NCBI RefSeq assembly: GCF_002761295.1
Contig: NZ_CP017881.1
Coordinates: 1,735,750 to 1,799,749, forward strand
Direction of reading: 5' to 3'
From: Methanohalophilus portucalensis
Lineage (GTDB): Archaea; Halobacteriota; Methanosarcinia; Methanosarcinales; Methanosarcinaceae
DNA: 64,000 bases
Position numbers and translations under genes: made by a program. Position 1 is the first letter of the stretch. Every line of letters starts with the position of its first letter. Under the pieces are notes generated by a model. That model was not told the DNA's origin. It saw nothing but the letters and a program-made list of their open reading frames with translations, and searched no databases. Below are positions 41,200-50,941 of the stretch, one piece after another.

Positions 41200-43698
41200 A
41201 TGAAAAGTGTACTTGAAGATATTGTCAATGCAAGCCCTGCTATTGTTTTCGTATGGAAGGAAGAGGACAGGTGGCCTGTGGAGTTCGTCTCGAAAAATAT
41301 TTCTCTTTTTGGCTATACTCCCGATGATTTTATTTCAGGCGCCTTAAGGTACAGTGACATTATCCATCCGGATGACCTTGAAATGGTAACTGAAGAGGTG
41401 GAAAAACATCTGGAAAGTGGAGATGAACAGTTCAACCTTACCTATCGTGTCCTCACCGGGAAAAAAGATGTACGCTGGGTAGAAGAACGTACCATAATCC
41501 ACCATAATCCGGATAACACCTACTATGAAGGTATTATCATGGATATTACTTCCAGGAAAATGGAAGAAAAAAAGGTCATTGATGGTGCCCTGGAGATGAA
41601 AAAAGCCCTCGAGACAGTAATCAATTCAAGCCCTGTAATTGTTTTCCTGTGGAGAGCAGAAGACGATTGGCCTGTGGAATTTGTCTCGGAAAACATTACA
41701 CAATTCGGATATGAAGTTGAAGAATTCACATCAGACAAACTGGTGTACGGTGATATCGTTCACCCTGATGATATAGAGAAAGTTCGCCAGGGTATGGCCC
41801 GGTGTGTTGCAGAGGGTAACCGGCAGTTCACCAAAGAATATCGTATCCTGACAAAAGATGGAAATGTACGCTGGGTGGATGAACGCACAAAAATCCAGCA
41901 AAATGATACAGGTGATGTGACATACCTTCAGGGTATAATTGTTGATATAACAGAAAGAAAGAATGTGGAAAACGCTCTCTATCTTGAAGAAAAACGTCAT
42001 GAAGCTCTTTTAAAACTATATGCCATGTCTGATTCCTCAATTCAGAAAATAATGGATTATGCGCGTGAACAGGCAGTCTCACTAACTGAAAGCAAGATTG
42101 GCTTTCTGGCATTCCTGGATGAAACGGAAACAAACTACGCGGTTATTTCCTGGTCAAACGGCAAACAAAGTTCCGATAAGGCTCCGGCAGAGAGTTACAG
42201 TATCTGGGATGAAGCACTTTACCATCGCACCCCCATAATGAACAATGAATATTTAGCTGAGAAAGATACTGATCCTAAATTAATCCAGAGAAATCTGAGC
42301 GTCCCCATTTTTGAAGGCAGTAGAATTGCAGGTATTGTGGGTGTTGCCAATAAGGGGCAGGATTATACATCTACAGATGTGAGGCAGTTAAAATTACTCA
42401 TGCAGGGAATGTGGAATATAATCCAGCAAAAACTGGCTGATGAAGAATTATACCAGTATATGGAAGATTTGAAAAGATCAAGTGAAATAAAATCAGTCCT
42501 TTCTGATGTCATTAAGAACAGCCCTGCAGTCGTATTTATATGGTGGGCCGAAGAAGACTGGCCTGTTGAATTCGTTTCCGAGAACGTAACACAGTTTGGC
42601 TACACTGTGAATGATTTCCTGTCGGGTAAGCTGGTCTATGCCGACATAGTACACCCATATGACCTGGAAAGGGTCCAGAAAGAACTCGCAAAAAGAATTG
42701 ATGCGGGGCAGACTGATTTCAATCAGGAATACAGGATAATGACGAAATTTGGAGATGTCCGATGGATAGACGAAAGGACTTTTATCAAATATGATGAGGA
42801 TGGAAAAGTAACGTATTTGCAAGGTATCATTGTAGACATCACAGAAAGAAAGCATTCCGATGATTTCATGCACCTGCAGTATGATCTTGATAGTGTTATC
42901 AGCTCTGCCACATCAAATAGCGAGATATTCAACAGGCTACTGGATCTTGCACTGAAAATCACACCCATTGATTCAGGAGCCCTGTACCTTGTTGACGATA
43001 AAACAGGAGACCTGAACCTGGTAGCTCATCACGGGCTGTCTGAGCAATTTGTGAATAGTACCTCCCACTATGAAAGGAATTCTGTACAGACACGCCTTGT
43101 TATGAGTGGACAGGCGGTGTATAAACATCATTCCGAACTCAGCGCAATCACCACCGGCAAGAACCTCCGGTATGAAGGGTTGCATGGAACTGCAATAATT
43201 CCGATTCGATACCACAACGAGATAATAGCTGCTCTCTACCTATCCTCACATTCTGAATATGAAATCCCCGATAAATCCAGACATGATCTCGAAACGATAG
43301 CAAAACAAATCGGGGAAGTCCTATCAAATATGCACAAAGAAGCATCCGCCCAAAAGGAGATCAGTGATTTGCAGATATTGATTGACAATGTAAAAGAAGG
43401 GATCACTGTAACCGATAAAAAGGGAGCGTTGCTTTATACAAATAAGATACTTGAGAAGTGGATACGATACTCTGCAGATGAACTTAAAAAGATGGACATT
43501 ACAGATATATATCCGCTGAGATACAGGCATGTCCTGGATTCCGTAAACAAGCCAATAAACCAAAACCGGCCTTATAGTGAAGATATCAGGTTACACTCCA
43601 GCACAGGAAGAGAAATTCCCTGCAGAGTAACTTTTAAGAATATAAAGTGGAACGAAAAGGATTGCATACTAGGAATCTACGAACATATCAATACATAA
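41200..43698 (+). CDS. Large PAS/GAF sensory protein without kinase
   Basis: 832 residues in the order PAS (about 5-115), PAS (130-245), GAF (265-420), PAS (430-545), GAF (555-700), PAS (712-832). The three first PAS units share the text PAIVFVWKEEDRWPVEFVS or close variants and RWVEERTII / RWVDERTKI. The second GAF carries HHGLSEQFVNSTSHYERN. The protein stops right after the last PAS, with no histidine kinase, response regulator or HTH domain. It is likely an accessory sensor acting on another protein. The ATG at 41200 lacks a ribosome binding site, so the true start may be further upstream. Confidence 0.88.
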   Translation: MKSVLEDIVNASPAIVFVWKEEDRWPVEFVSKNISLFGYTPDDFISGALRYSDIIHPDDLEMVTEEVEKHLESGDEQFNLTYRVLTGKKDVRWVEERTIIHHNPDNTYYEGIIMDITSRKMEEKKVIDGALEMKKALETVINSSPVIVFLWRAEDDWPVEFVSENITQFGYEVEEFTSDKLVYGDIVHPDDIEKVRQGMARCVAEGNRQFTKEYRILTKDGNVRWVDERTKIQQNDTGDVTYLQGIIVDITERKNVENALYLEEKRHEALLKLYAMSDSSIQKIMDYAREQAVSLTESKIGFLAFLDETETNYAVISWSNGKQSSDKAPAESYSIWDEALYHRTPIMNNEYLAEKDTDPKLIQRNLSVPIFEGSRIAGIVGVANKGQDYTSTDVRQLKLLMQGMWNIIQQKLADEELYQYMEDLKRSSEIKSVLSDVIKNSPAVVFIWWAEEDWPVEFVSENVTQFGYTVNDFLSGKLVYADIVHPYDLERVQKELAKRIDAGQTDFNQEYRIMTKFGDVRWIDERTFIKYDEDGKVTYLQGIIVDITERKHSDDFMHLQYDLDSVISSATSNSEIFNRLLDLALKITPIDSGALYLVDDKTGDLNLVAHHGLSEQFVNSTSHYERNSVQTRLVMSGQAVYKHHSELSAITTGKNLRYEGLHGTAIIPIRYHNEIIAALYLSSHSEYEIPDKSRHDLETIAKQIGEVLSNMHKEASAQKEISDLQILIDNVKEGITVTDKKGALLYTNKILEKWIRYSADELKKMDITDIYPLRYRHVLDSVNKPINQNRPYSEDIRLHSSTGREIPCRVTFKNIKWNEKDCILGIYEHINT

Positions 43699-43794
43699 GC
43701 AACCTCCATTCATAATACATAAAGTCCGAAGATATTTATATATTAGAAGGACTATCGTAGTTAAATTCAACAGGGATGACTGCGGAGTGAATTC

Positions 43795-44673
43795 ATGAGT
43801 CCTAGAAAAAAAGATGAAAAAAAATATACAAAATATGTAGGTATATTCCTTGCAGTAATAATGGTCGGATCAATCGGTATGTTCTTTTTCAGCGGCGGGT
43901 CAACCAACAACAATAATGAACAGACATCTGAAAATGTTCAGGTATCTGGTTTTGAGAGTGTGCCGGGTCAACATATAGGGATAACATTAAACTCCATCCA
44001 GGATGGTCTGCAGGTAACTCCAGATAATGTTACTACAGCCAGATACATGAACATCGCCTACCTGAAAGGTACGCCACTACAATATCTTACAGGTAATACA
44101 TCCGTTTACAATAATTTCTACGGATCAAATGTAACCAAACTATATTCAGCAGGATATGATAATTCTTCATGGATAGAAATGCATGAGATCGACCCAAAGG
44201 TTGTGGCATTCCAGTATTATACTGCTCCTGAAACATATAAGGGGTACCAGCCCCTTTCCAGAGGACAGGGTATCTACAACGTCATAGGAACTCCCATGAT
44301 CCTGGGAGAACAACAAAGTGTTGAAGCCACAATAGATGTAATTGAAGGAGATGCAGAATCCGCCCAGAAATTCAATGAGATTCTACAATTCGCAAGTACA
44401 GATGCCCCTATACAGCAAGTTGTCGATCTGGAAAATGAATTCGCAGACCAGTATTATGTTGAATGGGATATTGAAGATGATAGCAGTTTCAGAAGAACTG
44501 CCCTGTATGCAGATCCCACTGAAAACACAATGAACAACCTTACAACCAGGGCATCCAACACAAGCCAGAGAGGCCTAAACTACAACATTACAGAATATGG
44601 GAATATTATTAAGGTGGATATCAATGCCAATGCATCTAATTTCTATGCAATGGCTATGGAACCCATCCAGTAA
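43795..44673 (+). CDS. Membrane-anchored extracellular protein of unknown function
   Basis: 292 residues. A very basic N-terminus (MSPRKKDEKKYTKY), one membrane helix (VGIFLAVIMVGSIGMFFFSGG) acting as uncleaved anchor, then an Asn/Gln-rich spacer and an extracellular alpha/beta domain of about 240 residues with many Asn-x-Ser/Thr sequons. No known motif. Transcription probably starts from a TATA-like TATTTATATATTAG at about 43732-43745; GGATGACTGCGGAG precedes the start. I recall similar hypothetical proteins in Methanosarcinales, but cannot name a family. Confidence 0.75.
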   Translation: MSPRKKDEKKYTKYVGIFLAVIMVGSIGMFFFSGGSTNNNNEQTSENVQVSGFESVPGQHIGITLNSIQDGLQVTPDNVTTARYMNIAYLKGTPLQYLTGNTSVYNNFYGSNVTKLYSAGYDNSSWIEMHEIDPKVVAFQYYTAPETYKGYQPLSRGQGIYNVIGTPMILGEQQSVEATIDVIEGDAESAQKFNEILQFASTDAPIQQVVDLENEFADQYYVEWDIEDDSSFRRTALYADPTENTMNNLTTRASNTSQRGLNYNITEYGNIIKVDINANASNFYAMAMEPIQ

Positions 44674-44860
44674 TTTTTCCTTTTACTTTTTTAAATCGAT
44701 ACCAGAAGTTTTATAATCGATAGGCATATTCAAGAAGTGCTATCGAGTTGTCGCAAGTTATATATGTACCAGTGGCGATTCATACCAAATACTCCAACGA
44801 ATGTAAACAGTATGGTAGAATTGACCTTTGTTTGCATCTATACAATGAATAATGACAAAC

Positions 44861-44876
44861 CGCGGTGAAAACCGTG
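44861..44876 (+). promoter_or_regulatory. GNRA-loop hairpin in the rpl7ae leader
   Basis: CGCGGT-GAAA-ACCGTG folds into a 6-base stem (one G-U pair) closed by a GAAA tetraloop, 6 bases ahead of the AAGGAG ribosome binding site of rpl7ae. L7Ae is an RNA-binding protein reported to repress its own leader in some archaea, so this hairpin is a candidate control element. The kink-turn itself is not clearly visible. Confidence 0.4.
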
Positions 44877-44897
44877 ATTTCGAAGGAGATAGAAATT

Positions 44898-45251
44898 ATG
44901 GCAAAATTTGATGTTCCAGATGAACTAATAGATAAAGCTCTTGAAGCAGTAGAAGTTGCCAGAGATACTGGCAAGGTAAAAAAAGGAGCTAACGAAGCTA
45001 CAAAGGCTGTAGAAAGAGGTATTGCAAAACTGACAGTCATTGCAGACGATGTCGAACCTGCAGAAGTAGTAGCTCACATTGGTCCCCTTTGTGAAGAAAA
45101 GAATGCACCTTACATCTACGTGAAACAGCAGAAAGAACTTGGGGCTGCCTGCGGAATAGGCGTTGGCTGTGCTGCAGTGGTAATTACAGATGCAGGTAAG
45201 GGCGCAGAGACCATCGAGGACCTGGCCGAAAAAGTCAGTGCCCTCAAATAA
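44898..45251 (+). CDS. rpl7ae: Ribosomal protein L7Ae
   Basis: 117 residues, the archaeal L7Ae that binds kink-turns in rRNA, box C/D and H/ACA RNAs and RNase P. Seen: [32 protein letters not shown] (read in parts) and the C-terminal [16 protein letters not shown]. Start ATG 44898 has AAGGAGAT upstream. It is first in the order L7Ae-S28e-L24e-Ndk-aIF5B, conserved in many euryarchaea. Confidence 0.96.
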   Translation: MAKFDVPDELIDKALEAVEVARDTGKVKKGANEATKAVERGIAKLTVIADDVEPAEVVAHIGPLCEEKNAPYIYVKQQKELGAACGIGVGCAAVVITDAGKGAETIEDLAEKVSALK

Positions 45252-45280
45252 ACTTACCCATAAAAAAGGAGTAATTCTCC

Positions 45281-45496
45281 ATGGCAGATGAAAACTTAGG
45301 ATATGCCGCGGAGGTCATAGATGTCATCGGCAACACCGGTATGCATGGCGAAGCAAGCCAGATCCAGTGCAGAGTACTGGATGGCCGGGACAAGGGCAGG
45401 ATCATCACCCGTAACTGCATGGGCCCTGTTCGTATCGGCGATGTGCTGATGCTGATGGAGACTTCCAGAGAGGCAAAGAAACTTACAACAAGGTGA
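45281..45496 (+). CDS. rps28e: Ribosomal protein S28e
   Basis: 71 residues. The small OB-fold protein contains [21 protein letters not shown] and [22 protein letters not shown], the S28e signature. It follows L7Ae by 29 bases with an AAAAGGAG site. Confidence 0.96.
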   Translation: MADENLGYAAEVIDVIGNTGMHGEASQIQCRVLDGRDKGRIITRNCMGPVRIGDVLMLMETSREAKKLTTR

Positions 45497-45502
45497 TGCG
45501 CA

Positions 45503-45691
45503 ATGGAAACCAAGAAATGCTCTTTCTGCGGAACTAAACTGGAACCTGGAACTGGTATCCTTTTTGCAAAGAAGGACGGTTCTACCTATAATTTCTGCTC
45601 CTCTAAATGCAGGAATAATTACAAGATGGGTAGACTTCCAAGGCGTACTATCTGGACCGAAACGGGCAGAACCTACATGAAAAAAGCCTGA
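45503..45691 (+). CDS. rpl24e: Ribosomal protein L24e
   Basis: 62 residues with the zinc site [13 protein letters not shown] and [17 protein letters not shown]. The four cysteines of the zinc finger are intact. AGGTGATGCGC precedes the ATG and overlaps the S28e stop. Confidence 0.96.
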   Translation: METKKCSFCGTKLEPGTGILFAKKDGSTYNFCSSKCRNNYKMGRLPRRTIWTETGRTYMKKA

Positions 45692-45705
45692 TGAGGAATT
45701 AATCA

Positions 45706-46155
45706 ATGGAACGCACATATGTTATGATCAAACCAGACGGAGTCCAGAGGGGACTTATCGGAGAGATCATAGGAAGAATCGAAAGGAGAGGCCTCAAGAT
45801 AAGTGCCATGCGCATGAATGTTATCGATGAGAATGACGCAAAGGAACATTACAGTGAACACTGCGAAAAGCCATTTTTCGGTTCACTTATATCCTATGTG
45901 ATTTCCGCTCCTTCAGTTTCAATGATTGTTGAAGGCAAGGATGCAATAAAATCCATGAGGACAATAAATGGTGCCACCAATCCATCCGAAGCAATGCCTG
46001 GTACAATAAGGGGCGATTTTGCTCTTGAAACCGGTAGAAATGTGGTACATGCATCCGATTCAGTAGAATCAGCTGAAAGAGAAATCAGCATCCATTTCAA
46101 GGATGATGAGACAAACGAATATTCCCGTATAGACGAAGAATGGCTCTATGAGTGA
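45706..46155 (+). CDS. ndk: Nucleoside diphosphate kinase
   Basis: 149 residues. Exchanges phosphates between nucleoside di- and triphosphates. The active-site His is in [18 protein letters not shown]; the N-terminal [15 protein letters not shown] and the Kpn-loop region are typical. It follows L24e by 14 bases. Confidence 0.96.
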   Translation: MERTYVMIKPDGVQRGLIGEIIGRIERRGLKISAMRMNVIDENDAKEHYSEHCEKPFFGSLISYVISAPSVSMIVEGKDAIKSMRTINGATNPSEAMPGTIRGDFALETGRNVVHASDSVESAEREISIHFKDDETNEYSRIDEEWLYE

Positions 46156-46193
46156 GTACCCTTTTGCTCACTCCCCTGTTTCTTAAGGAAGGG

Positions 46194-47975
46194 ATGCATA
46201 TTACCGATAACGAAAATCTCAGGACACCCATTGTATGCGTTATGGGACATGTGGATCACGGTAAAACCACACTGTTAGACAGGATACGCGGTAGTTCTGT
46301 GGCTGCAGGAGAAGCCGGTGCGATCACCCAGCATATCGGTGCAACGGAAGTAATGATCGATTCCATAATAGAACGTAGTGGTGCTTCCGGGATGAAGAAC
46401 AATTTCATCGTACCCGGCCTTTTATTCATAGATACACCGGGACACCATGCATTCACATCCCTGCGTAGCAGAGGAGGAGCACTTGCTGATCTGGCAGTCG
46501 TAATTGTAGACATTAATGAGGGCTTCATGCCCCAGACAAAAGAAAGTCTGCAAATACTCAAGCGGTTCAAAACTCCTTTTGTGGTTGTTGCAAATAAGAT
46601 CGACAGGATACATGGCTGGCAACCACATGAAAGTGCGAGTTTTCTGGAAACTTACAACAAACAAAGTGAACGTGTAAGAACTGATCTTGATAACAAGTTC
46701 TATGAAATTGTCGGGGAACTATATAACAGTGGTTTTAATTCCGAACGCTATGACCGTGTTTCTGACTTCCAGAGAAATATAGGAATAATACCAATAAGCG
46801 CGGTTACCGGCGAAGGTATACCTGACCTGCTTATGGTATTACTCGGACTGGCCCAGAAATTCCTCGAATCTAATCTTCATTATAACGCAAGTGGACCTGG
46901 CGAAGGAACAATACTTGAAGTAAAGGAAGAAAAGGGATTGGGAACCACCATCGATATTATTCTCTATGATGGAACCCTCAAAAAAGGGGACACTATTGTA
47001 GTCGGAAGTCTTGGGGAACCTATTCAGACCAAAGTGAGGGCTTTGCTAAAACCCAATCCAATGGGAGAAATATCTGCCGAGGAAAAGTTCCAGAATGTGG
47101 AATCAGTTACGGCTGCTATTGGTGTAAAGATATCTGCGCCAAATCTTGATGATGCCCTGTCAGGAGCCACTGTAAGAGCGGCTAACCCGGAAAACATTGA
47201 AACTATTGTCAAAGAAGTTCAAGAGGAACTTGACGAGGTACAGATTAGTACGGGCACCACAGGTGTGACTCTTAAAGCAGATACAATCGGATCACTGGAA
47301 GCGCTTGTTAATGAACTCCAGAAAGAGGATATACCCATCAGAAAAGCCGAAGTAGGAGACATATCCCAGAGGGATATTATCGAGGTTTCGGCTATCGAAG
47401 ATCCTTTTAATGCGGTTCTTATTGGCTTTAATGTAAAGATGTTACCTGATGCAAAAGAAAAAGCAAAGGGTGCCGATCTTAAAATATTCCAGAATGATGT
47501 TATTTACAGGCTTATTGATGATTACAAAGACTGGGTCAAAGAAAAGAAGGAGAAATCCGAAAAAACAATATCCCAGCTCATAGTCAAGCCTGCAAGATTC
47601 CTGCTTCTTCCAGAATGTACGTTCAGACAAAGCAAACCTGCTGTTGTTGGTGTAAGAATCACAGGTGGAAAGGTCAAAACTAACATCGGTGTTACAGATA
47701 ACAGTGGCAGAGTTGTAGGCACAATCAAAGGGCTCCAATTAGAGGGAGAAAACATCAAGGAAGCCAGTGCAGGGATGGAAGTTGCAATGGCGATTGATGG
47801 ACCTACAATAGGTCGCCAGATCAAAGAAGGTGATGTACTTTATTCAAATATTCCCGAAAAGCATGCAAAGGTGCTTGAAACGGAGATACTTGACTCACTT
47901 TCGGCAGATGAAATGGAAACCCTCGATGCTTTCCTTGAAATCAAACGCAGGGATAATCCGTTCTGGGCCAAGTAA
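46194..47975 (+). CDS. infB: Translation initiation factor aIF5B
   Basis: 593 residues from ATG 46194. The GTPase promotes subunit joining. Motifs G1 GHVDHGKT, G3 DTPGH and G4 NKID are intact, with the domain II to IV layout of archaeal aIF5B (no long N-terminal extension). An in-frame GTG at 46152 overlapping the ndk stop would add 14 residues ([13 protein letters not shown]) unlike the family; I prefer 46194, with AAGGAAGG just ahead although spacing is tight. Confidence 0.93.
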   Translation: MHITDNENLRTPIVCVMGHVDHGKTTLLDRIRGSSVAAGEAGAITQHIGATEVMIDSIIERSGASGMKNNFIVPGLLFIDTPGHHAFTSLRSRGGALADLAVVIVDINEGFMPQTKESLQILKRFKTPFVVVANKIDRIHGWQPHESASFLETYNKQSERVRTDLDNKFYEIVGELYNSGFNSERYDRVSDFQRNIGIIPISAVTGEGIPDLLMVLLGLAQKFLESNLHYNASGPGEGTILEVKEEKGLGTTIDIILYDGTLKKGDTIVVGSLGEPIQTKVRALLKPNPMGEISAEEKFQNVESVTAAIGVKISAPNLDDALSGATVRAANPENIETIVKEVQEELDEVQISTGTTGVTLKADTIGSLEALVNELQKEDIPIRKAEVGDISQRDIIEVSAIEDPFNAVLIGFNVKMLPDAKEKAKGADLKIFQNDVIYRLIDDYKDWVKEKKEKSEKTISQLIVKPARFLLLPECTFRQSKPAVVGVRITGGKVKTNIGVTDNSGRVVGTIKGLQLEGENIKEASAGMEVAMAIDGPTIGRQIKEGDVLYSNIPEKHAKVLETEILDSLSADEMETLDAFLEIKRRDNPFWAK

Positions 47976-48003
47976 TAATATTAATTCATGTTGGAGGTAA
48001 ATA

Positions 48004-48408
48004 ATGGTAGATTTCAAAATTGTCGTATCAGATCCAAAAGCCAAAGCATATCAGTTCGATGTGAGTGGTGCCGAGGCAAATAAGTTTATAGGAAAAGCAA
48101 TAGGCGAAACTGTAGAAGGAACAGTAGTCGGTCTTCCCGGTTACACCATCCAGGTTACTGGAGGAAGTGACAGAAGTGGTTTTGTCATGCGCAAGAATGT
48201 ACCCGGTCCCAAAAGGCAGAGGTTACTCGTAGCCGAAGGTGTCGGATATAAGCCAAAAGACAAGGGAATGCGTCGCCGTAAATTCCTGAGAGGAAGAGAA
48301 ATAGCTCCGGATATTGTCCAGATCAACACGAAAGTTGTTGGATACGGAGACAAAACCATCGAAGAAATTCTCGGTGGCGGAGAAGAGGGAGAAACTTCCG
48401 AAGAGTAA
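48004..48408 (+). CDS. rps6e: Ribosomal protein S6e
   Basis: 134 residues with the S6e block [21 protein letters not shown] and [31 protein letters not shown] is directly before the ATG. It ends the ribosomal operon; a GC-then-T sequence (CCCGCCCTTTTTT, 48413-48425) after the stop probably terminates it. Confidence 0.95.
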   Translation: MVDFKIVVSDPKAKAYQFDVSGAEANKFIGKAIGETVEGTVVGLPGYTIQVTGGSDRSGFVMRKNVPGPKRQRLLVAEGVGYKPKDKGMRRRKFLRGREIAPDIVQINTKVVGYGDKTIEEILGGGEEGETSEE

Positions 48409-48559
48409 TCTCCCGCCCTTTTTTATTTCAATTGATATTTCATCCCTGAATATTCCTTGTAGGCTACACATTATTATATCTTCAATTACATTATAATACA
48501 ATAGTTATTTATAAAAATTAATTATATTGTATATATAGAGAATTGGGGATAGATGTGGC

Positions 48560-48919
48560 ATGGATATCCGGAATTCAAACACAAAACAGCTCTTCTCTTA
48601 TGAGAAGAAGGCCAGCAGACTTGAATTATTTTTCAGGATCATTTATTCCATTCTTATAGGAATTGTACTCTATATATACGGGATATTTACCGGAATCTGT
48701 CTTGTCCTTCAATGGTTTGTAATCCTTATTGCAGGAAGGAGAATCGAGAGACTAAACCGTATCATAAAGGGCTACCTTGAGTACTGCACTCATGTCATAG
48801 GATATCTTTTCCTCACAACTGATATAAGGCCGTCTATAAAGCCACCCTCAATAGCAATATTTGAAAAGAAGCTGTACTATGATAGGGATACAGTAGAGAT
48901 AATAAAAAAAGATAGCTGA
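48560..48919 (+). CDS. DUF4389 membrane protein
   Basis: 119 residues with two membrane helices (IIYSILIGIVLYIYGIFTGICLVLQWFVILIAG, in parts) followed by the DUF4389 segment RRIERLNRIIKGYLEYCTHVIGYLFLTTD. The family is uncharacterised. GGGGATAGATGTGGC precedes the start, and TATA-like TTGTATATATAG lies just upstream (48527-48538). Confidence 0.8.
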   Translation: MDIRNSNTKQLFSYEKKASRLELFFRIIYSILIGIVLYIYGIFTGICLVLQWFVILIAGRRIERLNRIIKGYLEYCTHVIGYLFLTTDIRPSIKPPSIAIFEKKLYYDRDTVEIIKKDS

Positions 48920-48971
48920 TAATTAAAATGATGCTCACTCAAAAGTATAAATAGACATAATCCAATTGACA

Positions 48972-48979
48972 TATATAAA
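48972..48979 (+). promoter_or_regulatory. TATA box of the DUF1724 regulator
   Basis: TATATAAA about 70 bases before the ATG at 49047. Because a start at 48966 would lie upstream of this box, the shorter coding sequence is preferred. Confidence 0.5.
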
Positions 48980-49046
48980 ATATATAAAAGAAATCAATTT
49001 GCAGACAGAATTTGTACCAATTAAAAGCAAAGCAGGAAGAATAGAT

Positions 49047-49835
49047 ATGAGGCGCTCACTTATTGACATTACATGTTTTTCCGAAAAACGTAAGCGCCTT
49101 CTTCTCCTGCTTATGGAAGGCAAAAAAGATATTGATGAAATAAAAGAGGTTCTTGATGAAACTTCGCCTTCAATTCTTCCCCAGATAAAAATATTGAAAG
49201 AAAACGGCCTCATAGTTCAGGAAAATGGTACGTATTCATTAACCAGAATTGGCATGTTGCTGGTGCACATGCTTCAGGAGGTGTTTCAAACATTTGATGT
49301 ACTTGAAGACCATTTCGATTATTTTAATGAACATGATTTAACCCCTATTCCAAAAGAATTATTGAACAATATCGGAGAATTAAATAATAGTGAATATATA
49401 GTACCTTCACTTACTGATGCATTCGATCCTTTCACAAAAATAAAACCACTTACAAAAGCATCTATCTGGATTAAAGCTTTTATTGCAGTCTATCATCCTG
49501 AATATCCTCCGCTTGCCTCTGAAATGGTCTCAAAAGGAGCAAACTTATCGTTGATAATGACAGAACCGATGTTTGAAAAAATGAAAAATGATTATCCTGA
49601 AGCAACCCGGATACTCAAAAATTCAGACAATTCCCGGATATTGATCTACAAAGGAGAAGTTATGCCCTCCTTAATCATTGCTTCTGATCAATATTTCCTT
49701 TTATCCCTTATGTTGAAAACCTGCCGTTATGACAACAGCTACCTTATGGGTACAAAAAAAGAAGCCATCGAATGGGCAACCAAGCTGTATGAATGGTATG
49801 AAAAAAAATCAGAGTTAGTCCCAAAAAAGGACTAA
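49047..49835 (+). CDS. DUF1724 winged-helix transcription regulator
   Basis: 262 residues. The N-terminal 75 residues form an ArsR-like winged helix (KRKRLLLLLMEGKKDIDEI, ETSPSILPQIKILKENGLI as recognition region). The rest is the DUF1724 ligand or sensor domain typical of methanogen regulators (DHFDYFNEHDLTPIPKELL, YHPEYPPLASEMVSKG). The start at 49047 has AGGAAG upstream. Targets are unknown; its neighbours (a membrane protein and a flavin split-barrel protein) are candidates. Many Methanosarcina methyltransferase regulators belong to this class. Confidence 0.85.
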   Translation: MRRSLIDITCFSEKRKRLLLLLMEGKKDIDEIKEVLDETSPSILPQIKILKENGLIVQENGTYSLTRIGMLLVHMLQEVFQTFDVLEDHFDYFNEHDLTPIPKELLNNIGELNNSEYIVPSLTDAFDPFTKIKPLTKASIWIKAFIAVYHPEYPPLASEMVSKGANLSLIMTEPMFEKMKNDYPEATRILKNSDNSRILIYKGEVMPSLIIASDQYFLLSLMLKTCRYDNSYLMGTKKEAIEWATKLYEWYEKKSELVPKKD

Positions 49836-49836
49836 C
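49814..49836. terminator. Perfect hairpin over the regulator stop codon
   Basis: GTTAGTCC / GGACTAAC, an 8-base perfect stem with a 7-base loop. The TAA of the regulator (49833-49835) is in the right arm; the convergent gene ends 8 bases further. Confidence 0.6.
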
Positions 49837-49842
49837 ATAATT

Positions 49843-50247
49843 TCAGAGCAACTTCTTTCCAGCTTCAGGGCCACCTTTACACTCAAAGACATCGGTAATT
49901 TTCATGACAATCAGGGCTTTGGCAGGATATTTCTCTCCTTTTTCCTTTGCCATGGCATATGCAGCATCGTAATCATCACCTTCAGTCTTAATTTCCACAT
50001 CACCTTTTATCTGGAAACAGCCCTTTGAGCCTTCACCCCACACATAAAGTGATGCTTTAGGATTTTCTTCAAGGTTATTGCGGGTTTTCAAAAAATAATT
50101 ATCCACAATCCAGATAGTTGCATCATCCACAAGTTTACACATACCAATTGGAATTACATTTGGTATACCGTCTTTAGAGGCGGTAGCAAGAGGAAGCGGC
50201 CTGACATTGGCAATTGATTCTTTCATATCTTCTGTGAGTTTTACCAT
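49843..50247 (-). CDS. Pyridoxamine-5'-phosphate oxidase-like FMN split-barrel protein
   Basis: 134 residues of the PNPOx-like superfamily: PLATASKDGIPNVIPIGMCK forms the first strands of the flavin barrel, then NPKASLYVWGE. Such small archaeal members bind FMN or F420 and reduce or sense substrates; true PdxH activity is doubtful because the longer C-terminal part is absent. AAGGAGATC lies before the ATG. Proximity to the PdxST genes is suggestive but they form separate units. Confidence 0.82.
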   Translation of the reverse strand: MVKLTEDMKESIANVRPLPLATASKDGIPNVIPIGMCKLVDDATIWIVDNYFLKTRNNLEENPKASLYVWGEGSKGCFQIKGDVEIKTEGDDYDAAYAMAKEKGEKYPAKALIVMKITDVFECKGGPEAGKKLL

Positions 50248-50322
50248 ATTTAGATCTCCTTGATAGATAATAAAATAGTAAGGTAGAGGTATATTACATT
50301 TATGATTTTTTAATTTCTGACT

Positions 50323-50922
50323 TCAGGTAACCGATATCATATCCAGGAAATAATGATGCAACCGTAGATCAGGCGTCAGTTCGGGATGGAAAGCCAGAGC
50401 AAGTACATTGTTTTGTCTTGCTGCTACAATTCTCCCATTAATTGTTGACAATACATCAACTTCCGGACCTGCATCCATGATTGCAGGGGCCCGGATAAAA
50501 ATTGCTGTATAGGGAGAATCCAGGAATGGAAGATCCAGATCAACCTCAAAGGACTCCCGCTGCCTTCCGAAAGCATTCCGGTTCACTTTTACATCCATCA
50601 GACCGAGAAGATGCTGATGGGTCTTATGCACCTGTTCGTCCCCGCGGGTTGCAACAAGGATCAAGCCGGCGCAGGTGCCAAGTACAGGAATACCGTTCTT
50701 TGCAGCATTCTGAATTTCACCTGCAATTCCTTCTCTCTCAATCAGACGGCCCAATGTTGTACTTTCCCCTCCGGGTAGTATGACGGCGTCACACCGGGGC
50801 ACAATGCCTTCATGACGGATTTCCAGCACTTCCCCTTCAATGCCCCTTTCGCAAAGGGCACGTTCTACGGCATCAACATGTTCGGAAACATCACCTTGTA
50901 TGGCGATTATACCGATACGCAT
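50323..50922 (-). CDS. pdxT: Pyridoxal 5'-phosphate synthase glutaminase subunit
   Basis: 199 residues. Class I glutamine amidotransferase that feeds ammonia to PdxS. Seen: GIIAIQGDVSEHV, ILPGGESTTLGRL, the nucleophile Cys in VLGTCAGLI (about residue 79), and the His-Glu pair in FHPELTPD. Start ATG 50922 (MRIGIIAIQG) is the family start; it lies 19 bases after pdxS, with which it forms an operon. Confidence 0.95.
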   Translation of the reverse strand: MRIGIIAIQGDVSEHVDAVERALCERGIEGEVLEIRHEGIVPRCDAVILPGGESTTLGRLIEREGIAGEIQNAAKNGIPVLGTCAGLILVATRGDEQVHKTHQHLLGLMDVKVNRNAFGRQRESFEVDLDLPFLDSPYTAIFIRAPAIMDAGPEVDVLSTINGRIVAARQNNVLALAFHPELTPDLRLHHYFLDMISVT

Positions 50923-50941
50923 CAATTTCACCGTTGATAAT

